64,000 nt of DNA from an uncultured Acetatifactor sp. (GTDB lineage: Bacteria; Bacillota; Clostridia; Lachnospirales; Lachnospiraceae): assembly GCA_934402375.1 (NCBI GenBank), contig CAKRUB010000012.1, forward strand, positions 1 through 64,000, given 5' to 3'. Shown here in pieces: positions 8,181 through 17,350 of this stretch. The stretch's first letter is position 1; every line of letters begins with the position of its first letter. Made by a program: the position numbers and the translations under genes. Below the pieces are notes generated by a model. The model worked only from the letters and a program-made list of their open reading frames with translations, ran no database searches and was not told the origin of the DNA.

Positions 8181-9398
8181 CTAAATCAACTTCTTATACC
8201 AACTCAGCGCGTTGAGATAAACCTCGCTGATCGTGTCCACATTCATGTTTCTCAGAATCAGAATCCTCGAAACCTCCTGCCAGTTTGCTGCCTCATACTG
8301 CTTCATCAGTTCATACACCGGCGCAAGCGGACCACTTCCCTTTGTGAGGGCATCCCTGATCTCGTCCGAAACCTTCACCATCTTCAACGATTCTTCCATC
8401 GGCTTTTCCAGAATGACATTTAACACAGAGAACAGTCCCATCAGGAAAAGCTCCTCTGTCTTTGCCGTCAGATCGAACATCGGCGCCAGCCCCTCAGCAA
8501 ACTTTGCACGCAGCAGGGAAAGTCTCGTAATCTCACTAGGCTTATCCGCATAAAGCTTATTGACCACCGCGGTGTTGATCCACTTTTTCAGTTCACGCTG
8601 TCCGAGCATCGCCGCCGCGTGACGTATCGTGGTTATACCGGAATTCACGGTCATGCGGTTTACCATCTGAAGCAGTGAGATCGTCAGCGCCGTGTCGCGC
8701 CCGATGACATCTGCCGCGTCTGTCAGTTCAAAGTTATCGTTGTTCACAATATTCAGCAGTTCGATGTAGTTCGCCTTCAGCGGTGCAACCTCGTGCGCTC
8801 CCTTCGTGACGGGAACACGATAGAACTCGCCCTCGTACAGCTGATACCCTCCGGTCTGCTTCAGGCTCTCAAACGCCTCCATTGTGTCAATGCCTCCGGC
8901 ACAGAGCTTGATGTGCGGATAGAGCTTTCCAAAATAAATTCGTGCCTTCTCTATCGCAATCTTCTTGCTGTTCAGGAACACATAGTCCGCCAGCTGCATA
9001 ATCTCCGCATAGCTTCCGAAATCAGAGACAGCGAGCTTGCGCACCGCAAGCCGGTAGCCCATCTCCTTGAGCTGCTGCAGCCGTTTAATATACATCTCCA
9101 CGGGCGGGATTGTGTTGTCGATGATAAAGACGATTCTTCCGTGAGGCGCACTGCACTGACTCTCAACATCTGAGAATACAGAGATATTGCTCACCGGCAC
9201 AAAAATCTCTTTGTCGTCCGAGAGCGTCTGAATCCCCATGCTCTCGATCAGCTCCAACCCATCTACTGCTGCCGCACCGTCAAATTTGCCCGTGCCAAGC
9301 TTCATCGGGTTAAGAAAATAATTGTCCTTCTGTGAAAAGATCGAATAGGCACTGACTGCCATATTCTCATCAAAAAGCGGTACCAAAGCCAGTAACAT
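8181..9398 (-). CDS. EAL-like/HDOD domain signalling protein (YuxH type)
   Basis: A 405-residue protein. Residues 1 to about 200 resemble the EAL-like half of YuxH-type proteins (signals YRLAVRKLAVSDFGSYAEIMQLADYVFLN and KLCAGGIDTMEAFESLKQTG), but the catalytic EAL signature and its acidic metal ligands are not visible, so c-di-GMP hydrolysis is unlikely. Residues about 205-390 form an HDOD domain (IELLNIVNNDNFELTDAADVIGRDTALTISLLQMVN..), a scaffold in signal transduction. ATG at 9398 has AAGGAGAGGATATC. It lies 34 bp behind purL on the same strand and is probably co-transcribed. Its role is unknown; a link to purine status would be only inference. Confidence 0.8.
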   Translation of the reverse strand: MLLALVPLFDENMAVSAYSIFSQKDNYFLNPMKLGTGKFDGAAAVDGLELIESMGIQTLSDDKEIFVPVSNISVFSDVESQCSAPHGRIVFIIDNTIPPVEMYIKRLQQLKEMGYRLAVRKLAVSDFGSYAEIMQLADYVFLNSKKIAIEKARIYFGKLYPHIKLCAGGIDTMEAFESLKQTGGYQLYEGEFYRVPVTKGAHEVAPLKANYIELLNIVNNDNFELTDAADVIGRDTALTISLLQMVNRMTVNSGITTIRHAAAMLGQRELKKWINTAVVNKLYADKPSEITRLSLLRAKFAEGLAPMFDLTAKTEELFLMGLFSVLNVILEKPMEESLKMVKVSDEIRDALTKGSGPLAPVYELMKQYEAANWQEVSRILILRNMNVDTISEVYLNALSWYKKLI

Positions 9399-9432
9399 GA
9401 TATCCTCTCCTTATCCACCTTTTTCCGGTTTT

Positions 9433-12400
9433 TTATCTGAAATATTCTACACCAGACTCAAATATTCTGATGTCCTGCTCACCGTAAATATTCTTCGCAA
9501 CGGCAATATCCCGTCTCTCGGAGTGCGCCATCTTGCCAAGCACACGACCATCCGGGGAGGTAATGCCCTCAATGGAACAGTACGAACCGTTGACATTGTA
9601 CTCTTCATCCATGGAAACATTTCCGTGCTGATCCGAATACTGGGTTGCCACCTGTCCATTCGCAAAGAGCCTGTCGATCCACTCCTTCGGTGCGACGAAA
9701 CGACCTTCACCGTGGGATGCCGGGTTACAGTAAACTCCACCCAGCTCCGCGCCCTGCAGCCATGGAGATTTATTGGAGACAACCTTCGTATATACCATCT
9801 TTGAAATATGGCGGTTGATCGTGTTGAAAGTCAGGGTCGGTGAACTTTCATCCTGTCCCTTGATCTCTCCCGTGGGAACCAGTCCCAGCTTGATGAGCGC
9901 CTGAAAACCGTTGCAGATCCCCAGCGCCAGACCGTCCCGCTCATTCAGCAGCTTCATAACCGCTTCCTTCAGCTTCGCATTGCGGAAGGCTGTCGCAAAG
10001 AATTTCGCGCTGCCGTCCGGCTCGTCGCCTGCTGAGAAGCCGCCGGGGAACATGATGATCTGTGCCTGATCGATCGCCTTTTCAAATTCGTCCACAGACT
10101 CTCTGATGTCCTGCGCACTCAGGTTGCGGAACACTCTCGTCTCCACCTTTGCCCCTGCGCGCTCGAACGCCTTCGCGCTGTCGTACTCACAGTTTGTTCC
10201 CGGGAATACCGGAATGAATACCGTCGGCTTTGCGATCCGGTGCTTGCAGACATAAATGCTGTCCGCCCTGTAGAGCGGGCTGTCTACCGCTGCCTTGTCC
10301 TTCTCTGCCTTTGTCGCAAAAACCTTCTCCAGCTTGGATGTCCATGCATCCAGCGCCTCATCCATGGCAATGCTTACTTCTCCGAATACGAATACCGGCT
10401 CCTTCGTGACGGTTCCGATCACACTGTAATCCAGTTCCTTTTCCTCTAATAAGGCAAGGCTTTCCGCCGGAATTTCCGCAATGATGTCGCCAAGCCCGTT
10501 GCCGAACACCTTGTCCACGGACAATCCGCTCTCCAGCGTCACGCCGAGTCTGTTGCCGAATGCCATCTTTGAGACAGCAGCCGCCACGCCCTTTGCATCC
10601 AGCGCATAGGCGGACACAATCACACCGCCTGCCGTCAGCTCATGAATCGCGGCATAGAGCTCTGCCACTGCACCGTACATCGGAATGTCGAAATCATCCT
10701 TCTCTATCTCGAAGCGAACCAGCTTATTTCCCGCCTTTTTCAGCTCGGGTGTCACAATCTCTCCCTGCTTTGCAATATCAACCGCAAAGGATACCAGCGT
10801 CGGCGGAACATCGATATGGTTAAAGGTGCCTGACATACTGTCCTTTCCGCCGATGGAGGGCAGTCCGAAACCGATCTGTGCGTCATATGCGCCGAGAAGC
10901 GCCGCAAACGGCTGGCTCCAGCGCTCCGGGTCTCCCGTCATCCTTCTGAAATACTCCTGGAAGGTAAAACGGATTTTGGAGGCATCTCCGCCTGCCGCAA
11001 CGATCTTCGCCATGGACTCAACCACTGCGTATACCGCTCCGTGGTAAGGACTCCATGAGGACAGATAGGGGTCAAAGCCGTAGCTCATCATGGTAACGGT
11101 ATCGGTCTTGCCCTTGAGCACCGGCAGCTTCGCCACCATCGTCTGCGTCTCGGTGAGCTGGTGAACACCGCCGTAAGGCATCAGCACGCTTCCTGCCCCG
11201 ATGGAGGAATCGAACATCTCCACCAGTCCCTTCTGGGAGCAGACATTCAGGTCATTCAGCATGGTCAGCCATGCATCCTTGATCTTTCCTGCCTCGAGCT
11301 TTTCACCGACAGCGGGAATCGCCCATTTCTCAAAGTAGTTCTCCCTCTCATCCGGTATATCGACCTTCACTGCGGTCTCCTGATGCGCTCCGTTGGTGTC
11401 AAGGAAGGCTCTCTTCAGATCGACGATCTTCTTTCCTCTCCAGTTCAGAACCAGTCTCGGCTCCTCGGTGACAACAGCCACCGGTACCGCCTCAAGGTTC
11501 TCCTCCGCAGCATATTTCAGGAATTTATCCACATCCGCCGGGGTGACAACAACCGCCATGCGCTCCTGTGACTCGGAAATTGCAAGCTCCGTGCCGTCCA
11601 GTCCGGCATATTTCTTCGGCACCTTGTCGAGGTCAACTGTCAGACCGTCGGCAAGCTCACCGATTGCAACGGAAACACCGCCCGCGCCGAAGTCGTTGCA
11701 CTTCTTGATGATGCGGCTGACTTCCTCGCGCCGGAACAGCCTCTGTATCTTGCGCTCCGTCGGTGCATTACCCTTCTGAACCTCTGCGCCGCAGGTCTCG
11801 ATGGACTGCTCTGTATGTACCTTGGAGGAACCGGTCGCACCGCCGCAGCCGTCACGTCCGGTACGTCCGCCAAGCAGAATTATGATGTCACCGGGATCGG
11901 AGGTCTCGCGGATGACGTTGCGTCTCGGCGCAGCGCCCATGACCGCACCGATCTCCATACGCTTTGCCACATAATCGGGATGATAGATCTCCTTGACGAA
12001 ACCGGTCGCAAGTCCGATCTGGTTTCCGTAGGAGGAATAGCCGTTTGCCGCACCGCGGACGAGCTTCTTCTGGGACAACTTTCCCTTTAAAGTCTCTGAC
12101 ACGGGAACGGTGGGGTCGGCTGCTCCCGTCACACGCATTGCCTGATATACATAGCCTCTGCCCGAGAGCGGGTCGCGGATCGCTCCGCCCAGACAGGTCG
12201 CCGCGCCACCGAAGGGCTCGATCTCGGTAGGGTGATTGTGCGTTTCATTCTTGAAAAATACCAGCCACTCCTCTGTCTCCCTGTGATCGCCATAATCCAT
12301 CTCCACTGGCACGACAACGGAGCAGGCATTGATTTCATCGGACTGCTCCATATCTTCGAGCTTGCCGTCCTTTTTCAGCTTTCTCATCGCCATCAGCGCA

Positions 12401-13230
12401 AGATCCATCAGGCAGACAAACTTGTCCTTCCTGCCCGCAAATATTTCCTCTCTGGTATCCAGATAGCTCTGGTAAGTCGTCTCGATCGGAGAACGGTAAT
12501 AGCCTTCGCCGAATTCCACATCCGTCAGCTCGGTTGAGAAGGTCGTGTGACGGCAGTGGTCTGACCAGTAGGTGTCCAGCACACGGATCTCCGTCATGGA
12601 CGGATCGCGCTTTTCGTCCGTACGGAAATAATTCTGGATATGTAAGAAATCCTTGAAGGTCATCGCCAGAGACAGGGAATCATACAGCTCCTTCAGCGCT
12701 GTCTCCTCCATCCCGGAAAAACCGTCCAGAACTGCAATATCCGCAGGCTCATCAAAAACGGTGATGAGTGTATCCGGCTTCACCATTCCTGTCTCACGGG
12801 AATCAACAGGATTGATGCAATATGCCTTAATCTTCTGGAACTCCTCGTCCGTAATCTGACCAAGAATCATATAGGTCACAGCGGTACGGATAACAGGCTC
12901 CTCATCCTCTCTCAGAAAACGGATACACTGCACTGCGGAATCCGCTCTCTGATCGAACTGTCCGGGAAGAAACTCCACCGAAAAAACTCTTGCGTCTGCG
13001 GGTACTTCAATTGTCTCATGATACAGATGATCCACAGGCGGTTCCGAAAAGACCGTTCTGCATGCCTTTTCAAAGACTTCCTCAGAGATGTTCTCCACAT
13101 CATAACGGATGAACATTCTGACTCCCTCGGTTCTGACTCCGAGATAGTTCCTCAGTTCTTCGTTCAGCTCTTTCGCCTTGACTGCAAAGGGCTCCTTCTT
13201 TTCAACATAGATACGTCTGACGTTTCCCAT
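9433..13230 (-). CDS. purL: Phosphoribosylformylglycinamidine synthase, fused large form
   Basis: Catalyses FGAR + glutamine + ATP to FGAM, step four of purine synthesis. At 1265 residues it is the single-chain form that combines PurS-like, synthetase and glutaminase parts. The AIR-synthase core shows GGRTGRDGCGGATGSS and FGAGGVSVAIGELADG; the C-terminal class I amidotransferase has VFPGTNCEYDSAKAFERAG and the nucleophile motif GICNGFQALIKLGLVP, with FVAPKEWID and SHGEGRF farther on. GGAGGAGCCAA precedes the ATG. It is not with the purE-M-N-D cluster (26-29.5 kb) but behind a TetR regulator 27 bp upstream. Confidence 0.96.
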   Translation of the reverse strand: MGNVRRIYVEKKEPFAVKAKELNEELRNYLGVRTEGVRMFIRYDVENISEEVFEKACRTVFSEPPVDHLYHETIEVPADARVFSVEFLPGQFDQRADSAVQCIRFLREDEEPVIRTAVTYMILGQITDEEFQKIKAYCINPVDSRETGMVKPDTLITVFDEPADIAVLDGFSGMEETALKELYDSLSLAMTFKDFLHIQNYFRTDEKRDPSMTEIRVLDTYWSDHCRHTTFSTELTDVEFGEGYYRSPIETTYQSYLDTREEIFAGRKDKFVCLMDLALMAMRKLKKDGKLEDMEQSDEINACSVVVPVEMDYGDHRETEEWLVFFKNETHNHPTEIEPFGGAATCLGGAIRDPLSGRGYVYQAMRVTGAADPTVPVSETLKGKLSQKKLVRGAANGYSSYGNQIGLATGFVKEIYHPDYVAKRMEIGAVMGAAPRRNVIRETSDPGDIIILLGGRTGRDGCGGATGSSKVHTEQSIETCGAEVQKGNAPTERKIQRLFRREEVSRIIKKCNDFGAGGVSVAIGELADGLTVDLDKVPKKYAGLDGTELAISESQERMAVVVTPADVDKFLKYAAEENLEAVPVAVVTEEPRLVLNWRGKKIVDLKRAFLDTNGAHQETAVKVDIPDERENYFEKWAIPAVGEKLEAGKIKDAWLTMLNDLNVCSQKGLVEMFDSSIGAGSVLMPYGGVHQLTETQTMVAKLPVLKGKTDTVTMMSYGFDPYLSSWSPYHGAVYAVVESMAKIVAAGGDASKIRFTFQEYFRRMTGDPERWSQPFAALLGAYDAQIGFGLPSIGGKDSMSGTFNHIDVPPTLVSFAVDIAKQGEIVTPELKKAGNKLVRFEIEKDDFDIPMYGAVAELYAAIHELTAGGVIVSAYALDAKGVAAAVSKMAFGNRLGVTLESGLSVDKVFGNGLGDIIAEIPAESLALLEEKELDYSVIGTVTKEPVFVFGEVSIAMDEALDAWTSKLEKVFATKAEKDKAAVDSPLYRADSIYVCKHRIAKPTVFIPVFPGTNCEYDSAKAFERAGAKVETRVFRNLSAQDIRESVDEFEKAIDQAQIIMFPGGFSAGDEPDGSAKFFATAFRNAKLKEAVMKLLNERDGLALGICNGFQALIKLGLVPTGEIKGQDESSPTLTFNTINRHISKMVYTKVVSNKSPWLQGAELGGVYCNPASHGEGRFVAPKEWIDRLFANGQVATQYSDQHGNVSMDEEYNVNGSYCSIEGITSPDGRVLGKMAHSERRDIAVAKNIYGEQDIRIFESGVEYFR

Positions 13231-13257
13231 TTGGCTCCTCCAAGTATGATTGTTGCT

Positions 13258-13845
13258 TTATTCCATTTCCACGCCCAGAGATTTCAATATGAAAGAAATC
13301 TCACGGTCGACCGCCTCGGCTGTCACGCCGATGGTCTGCGCTGAAATCTTTAATCCCTCCAGAACATACATGATGTTCCGCGCTGTCCCAAGACAGTCTT
13401 CACAGTAAAATTCTCCGTTGTCCACACCGGTCTCAATCAGCTTTTCGATGATCTTCACCGCCGAATCAAACTGTCTTCTCAAAACATTGTCCCGCTTGCC
13501 GGGCTGGTTCTCAAAATAATATTCATAAGTTGCCTGAATAAGCGTATGTTCCTTCCGCAGAAGCTCCTTCTTCTGCTCCTCCAGAAAAAGAATCAGAATA
13601 TCCGCCGCCGTGGCGTCCTCCTTGATGTTGTCGGAAAAGACGTCATCCGTCTCCTCACTCTCCATCCGCATTACCTCGAGAAAGATCTGACTGGTATTGT
13701 CAAAATACAGATACAGTCCGCCCCGGCTGATGTCGCACGCCTCGACGATGTCCTTCATGGTGACTTTCTTGAAGCCCTTCTCCACAAAGACATTTCTCGC
13801 TGTCTCCAATATAAATCTTTTCTTCTGTACCGATTTCTCACCCAT
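13258..13845 (-). CDS. TetR/AcrR family transcriptional regulator
   Basis: A 195-residue regulator with an N-terminal TetR helix-turn-helix (RFILETARNVFVEKGFKK then VTMKDIVEACDISRGGLYLYF, about residues 10-50) and a divergent ligand/dimer domain (VDNGEFYCEDCLGTARNIMYVLEG). An in-frame opening extends to 13902, but GGAG sits 6 nt before the ATG at 13845 and the longer form would overlap the upstream gene, so 13845 is preferred. It is 27 bp upstream of purL on the same strand. The target is unknown. Confidence 0.85.
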   Translation of the reverse strand: MGEKSVQKKRFILETARNVFVEKGFKKVTMKDIVEACDISRGGLYLYFDNTSQIFLEVMRMESEETDDVFSDNIKEDATAADILILFLEEQKKELLRKEHTLIQATYEYYFENQPGKRDNVLRRQFDSAVKIIEKLIETGVDNGEFYCEDCLGTARNIMYVLEGLKISAQTIGVTAEAVDREISFILKSLGVEME

Positions 13846-13870
13846 CTTAATCTCCATTCTAACGCTGCAT

Positions 13871-14335
13871 TCACAGTGTGAAAGATTTATCCCAATACTC
13901 AATGATCTCCTGCATCTTCTTCAGCACAAGCAGGAAAATATTTTCCTTCACCGCTTCCATCCAGAGCCGGCTCTTCGTCTGACCACCCATCACATACTTC
14001 GAAAGAATTCCCTGCAGGATTCCCCAGTCCTTCAGTTCTGCTGCCGCAATGACCCTTCTCTCGTCCTCATGCGTCCTGATCCTGTTGCGCGTGAAAACAT
14101 AAGGATAGTTCCGATCCATCAGCCCGGATCTCTGCGCCTCCCTGACAAAATTCATCAGAGTTGAGTCATAGACCGGAATGCTCATGGAATTTTCTGTTGC
14201 TTCAGGATTCTGGTAAAATCCGCCTCCGGCCTGTCCGGCATTCTGTTCCAGCCACGGAAGATACCGCAAAAGAGGCACTACTGCCCGTTTATATTCTTCT
14301 ATCTGCTGCTGCCTGTATTCTGTCCCCTGCTCCAT
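13871..14335 (-). CDS. Conserved hypothetical protein (154 aa)
   Basis: Not confidently recognised. It is soluble and helical, with an aromatic N-terminal part (VVPLLRYLPWLEQNAG) and a central conserved-looking block MDRNYPYVFTRNRIRTHEDERRVIAAA. Similar small proteins (possibly the DUF6508 type) occur in Lachnospiraceae, which I state from memory and with low certainty. The ATG at 14335 has GGAAAGG 6 nt upstream and is preferred over the in-frame start at 14386. Probably first gene of an operon with the TetR regulator and purL; no membrane segment or signal peptide. Confidence 0.7.
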   Translation of the reverse strand: MEQGTEYRQQQIEEYKRAVVPLLRYLPWLEQNAGQAGGGFYQNPEATENSMSIPVYDSTLMNFVREAQRSGLMDRNYPYVFTRNRIRTHEDERRVIAAAELKDWGILQGILSKYVMGGQTKSRLWMEAVKENIFLLVLKKMQEIIEYWDKSFTL

Positions 14336-14537
14336 GAATGCCTTTCCTTCCCTGTTTTCTCGCGTTTGTGCCCAAAAATGACACATATGTATTTTTATTC
14401 TATCATATTTTTGTTAAAAGTACAGCACAAAATTGCATAGACTTTCATACCAAATTGGGTGTATACTATTATATATGTTGTCGGATGTTTTTTTCTCCGG
14501 CAAATACGGCTTTACCAAAAAGGGGTTTTTAATTAAT

Positions 14538-14561
14538 GCCTGCGGCTCAATGTGCGCAGGC
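14538..14561 (+). promoter_or_regulatory. Leader hairpin before the cyclic-nucleotide-domain gene
   Basis: GCCTGCG (14538-14544) and CGCAGGC (14555-14561) form a perfect 7-bp stem 25 nt before the start codon, between an AAAAAGGGGTTTTT tract and the ribosome-binding site. The surrounding 250-bp divergent intergenic region (14336-14585) holds only AT-rich promoter-like sequence besides this. Confidence 0.3.
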
Positions 14562-14585
14562 TAATGAAAGGCTTGGGGGATTAAT

Positions 14586-16877
14586 ATGGCGGGAATTGCA
14601 TTAGAAAAGGGAAAACGCATTTACAACAGCGGTCAGCCTATGACTGCACTTCACATGATTGCTAAGGGAAAGGTACTGGTAGAATATCCGGGGGGAACCT
14701 ATAAGCTCGGGAAAGGCGACGTGATCGGAATCTGTGAACTCGGCTCAGAGGTACATTATCTCGGCTATACGACGTTGGAGGATTCTGTCATCCTGACATA
14801 TCCTGTCAACAATATGGATGCTCTCGAGGAACTGCTGCAAAGTCATCCTGACGTTGCAAGACTGTTCCTGCTCTCTCTGTTCCATCAGATCAATATTCTT
14901 CTGGAGCAGAGCTTCCGCTCGGAAATGCTCTGTACCAGTCTTCATCAGAATCTGATGGATGACTATGCGAAATATAACGCTCTCTGCAGCCGTTACCGGA
15001 TACAGCCGCGCACACTCGACGGTCTGGATGAAACCTCCGCTTACTTCAACGAGGACATGCCTGATATATGGCTGAACACCTATTATCTGGGCTTACAACA
15101 CATTTACTCTGAGGCAGGAGCAGGGGCAAAAACACTTATGCAGGAGCCGGGAGTCTCTCTGGGCATGCTGCGAAAGGGCAGTCTGGATTTCCGAAAGACC
15201 TTCTCTGTTCTGGACGAGCAGTTCCATTACCGCTCTGTAATTGCTGAGTACTATTTCAGTTCGTCCGGGAATGATCTTTTTGATCTTTTCACCTCCTTAT
15301 ATTATCGTCTCGGTCAGAACAACGAGGATGCCACTGCGCTTGCCGTGGACATCAACCGCATTATCAAGCAGACAGAAAATGACCCTTCCCTGAACAAAAG
15401 TCTGGTCGAATCCCGCGTGAACAGCTTCCGCAGCAATCTGTCCATGCTGAACTCCTCACAGCAGGAGGATACACCGCAGGAGGATATACAGAGTGGCGCC
15501 ATCATGCAGGAGCTTGCCGGATCTCTGAATTCCATTCTGGAATTTGCCGGTTTCGATCTGGATATGGGCGAGTCCTTCCGGAAGCATGTCAACACCTACA
15601 AAGCGATGGAGGATAAAAACTCCACCGAGGATTCTGCTATCCGGCTGCGCAAACAGATCACAGGGGAATTTTACTCCCTGTATGCCATCACCTTTGAGGC
15701 AGCGCTGGCTGCACCTTATCTTCCTATGCCTGTCCGTATGTTCTTATACTTCGGATATGTGGACGAGGATCTCGCCGGAGCGGCAAACTGCATTGCCCTG
15801 TACAACCTCGCATGCGGTATTGTCGATCAGAGTTCCTTTGGCATCTATACGCTCTATCACTGGCTGCTCGCCATTTACAATGGCAAAAAGCTTCCCAGCC
15901 GGAACGAGTTTGAGGAGGATTTCACTGACTACATACATAAACAGAAGGCAAGCGGCAACATCACTGCCGCAGAATATAATGCCATGGAAAAGAATCCGAT
16001 GAGCAAGGTTTCCTTCGAACTGAAGAATATGTTCCCGCAGGTCAACAAGATGACCTGCGGACGTATCACGACCTTCTGCCCGCTCTTCTCGTCCGACAAC
16101 GTTATGAAGAATCTGAACACCTCCTTTGTGTCCAGTGCACAGATCAACAAGGCGCTCGAGATGATAAAATCCATCGACTACTCCGCCTTTTACCGAGAGA
16201 GTCTGGACATCGACCACATGGAGGCAATGGGCAAGGAGATCATCCATCTGGAATATCTGCCCGACATCATTCTGATGCCAAATGTCGGCATCCGCGGTGT
16301 TATGTGGCAGGAAATCGAGGGAAAGAAGCGCAATTCCCCCGGAAGAATGTTCTTCTCCATCTTCCACATGGAGGATATCAGCACTACGATGGTACGTCTC
16401 ACCGGCGAATTCCGTTGGGAGATGTGTAAGCGTATTCAGGGCAGCCGTTGGAATGATATTTCCGAGCGCTCCCTCACCAGTGAGTATTTCGACTATGTAC
16501 AGTTTTACAGAAGGAATCACGACCTCAGCTCAGAGGCAAAAGAGAAGATCCGCAACAGCCTTCAGCGTGCGCGGAACAGCTTCAAGGAAATGTTCGTAAG
16601 AGATTATATTGTGTGGATTTTATTCGAGGGAACCGGTTCCCCCAGATTAAACAGGGTCGCGAGAAGAATCCTGTTTACCTACTGTCCTTTCCCCGCAGCG
16701 CTTGCGAAGACCATGGAACAGAACCCTACCTTTTCGGAAATGCTGGCGCGCCAGAAGGTTCTGAACGGCCAGCGGCTTCATCATCTGGACACACTGCGGC
16801 AGAAGCTGCGCAACAGCGATATTGCGATTCCTCCGACACTCGACACAGAATATGCCTACACAAAGGGAGAAGTTTAA
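14586..16877 (+). CDS. Large protein with N-terminal cyclic-nucleotide-binding domain
   Basis: A 763-residue cytoplasmic protein. Residues about 5-115 read as a Crp/Fnr-type cyclic-nucleotide-binding beta-roll (LEKGKRIYNSGQPMTALHMIAKGKVLVEY.. YKLGKGDVIGICEL..) followed by a helix. The remaining ~640 residues are soluble and helical without a domain I recognise; there is no C-terminal helix-turn-helix of the Crp kind and no transmembrane segment. The canonical phosphate-binding cassette (R-x-A-A type) is not evident, so nucleotide binding is uncertain. GGGGGATTAAT precedes the ATG. Divergent from the purL operon and convergent, 12 bp away, with the next gene. One of only three plus-strand genes; role unknown. 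Confidence 0.85.
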   Translation: MAGIALEKGKRIYNSGQPMTALHMIAKGKVLVEYPGGTYKLGKGDVIGICELGSEVHYLGYTTLEDSVILTYPVNNMDALEELLQSHPDVARLFLLSLFHQINILLEQSFRSEMLCTSLHQNLMDDYAKYNALCSRYRIQPRTLDGLDETSAYFNEDMPDIWLNTYYLGLQHIYSEAGAGAKTLMQEPGVSLGMLRKGSLDFRKTFSVLDEQFHYRSVIAEYYFSSSGNDLFDLFTSLYYRLGQNNEDATALAVDINRIIKQTENDPSLNKSLVESRVNSFRSNLSMLNSSQQEDTPQEDIQSGAIMQELAGSLNSILEFAGFDLDMGESFRKHVNTYKAMEDKNSTEDSAIRLRKQITGEFYSLYAITFEAALAAPYLPMPVRMFLYFGYVDEDLAGAANCIALYNLACGIVDQSSFGIYTLYHWLLAIYNGKKLPSRNEFEEDFTDYIHKQKASGNITAAEYNAMEKNPMSKVSFELKNMFPQVNKMTCGRITTFCPLFSSDNVMKNLNTSFVSSAQINKALEMIKSIDYSAFYRESLDIDHMEAMGKEIIHLEYLPDIILMPNVGIRGVMWQEIEGKKRNSPGRMFFSIFHMEDISTTMVRLTGEFRWEMCKRIQGSRWNDISERSLTSEYFDYVQFYRRNHDLSSEAKEKIRNSLQRARNSFKEMFVRDYIVWILFEGTGSPRLNRVARRILFTYCPFPAALAKTMEQNPTFSEMLARQKVLNGQRLHHLDTLRQKLRNSDIAIPPTLDTEYAYTKGEV

Positions 16878-16889
16878 GAGCGCACTGCT

Positions 16890-17285
16890 TCATCCGTTTG
16901 CGGCATCCTGACCGGACTCGCTTTCCATTTTATTGATGAATGGAAGCGGGTCCGTTTCCATTTGCAGCATCGTGTCAAACGTGGAGAGGAGCAACCTCTG
17001 CTGCCGATAGCGGTTCATCTCATCGGGTCTGTCCATATATAACTTAAAGTGGTCAACCTGCCATACCAGCACGTCGGCAAGCGTGTAGCCCGCAATCTTG
17101 TATTCACACAGAAACTTTCCGTAATCATGGTAATACGCCAGCTCCCGCAGCAGTCCGCCCGACTGCCGGATGCCCTGCCATAGTTTCTCCCCATATTCCT
17201 CCCCTTCTCCCGCCCGAACGGCAAGGGTGACTACATAGTCCCGCAGGGTCTGCATTGCCTTTTCAACTCTTTCTTCCTGTATCAT
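16890..17285 (-). CDS. Hypothetical protein (131 aa)
   Basis: Unrecognised. It is soluble and mainly helical, with the segments LRELAYYHDYGKFLCEYKIAGYTLADVLVWQVDHFKLYMDR and a Gln/Met-rich C-terminus. The ATG at 17285 has AAAGGAGAG upstream; an in-frame opening continues to 17339 without a ribosome-binding site. The single HDYG motif is not enough to call an HD phosphohydrolase. It is followed on the same strand only by the stop codon of the convergent cyclic-nucleotide-domain gene, without a visible terminator. Confidence 0.65.
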   Translation of the reverse strand: MIQEERVEKAMQTLRDYVVTLAVRAGEGEEYGEKLWQGIRQSGGLLRELAYYHDYGKFLCEYKIAGYTLADVLVWQVDHFKLYMDRPDEMNRYRQQRLLLSTFDTMLQMETDPLPFINKMESESGQDAANG

Positions 17286-17350
17286 AAGATGCTCTCCTTT
17301 CCTTCGTATCAAATCTTTCTTATCCCTATTTCTGCGCACGTCCTTCTTCC

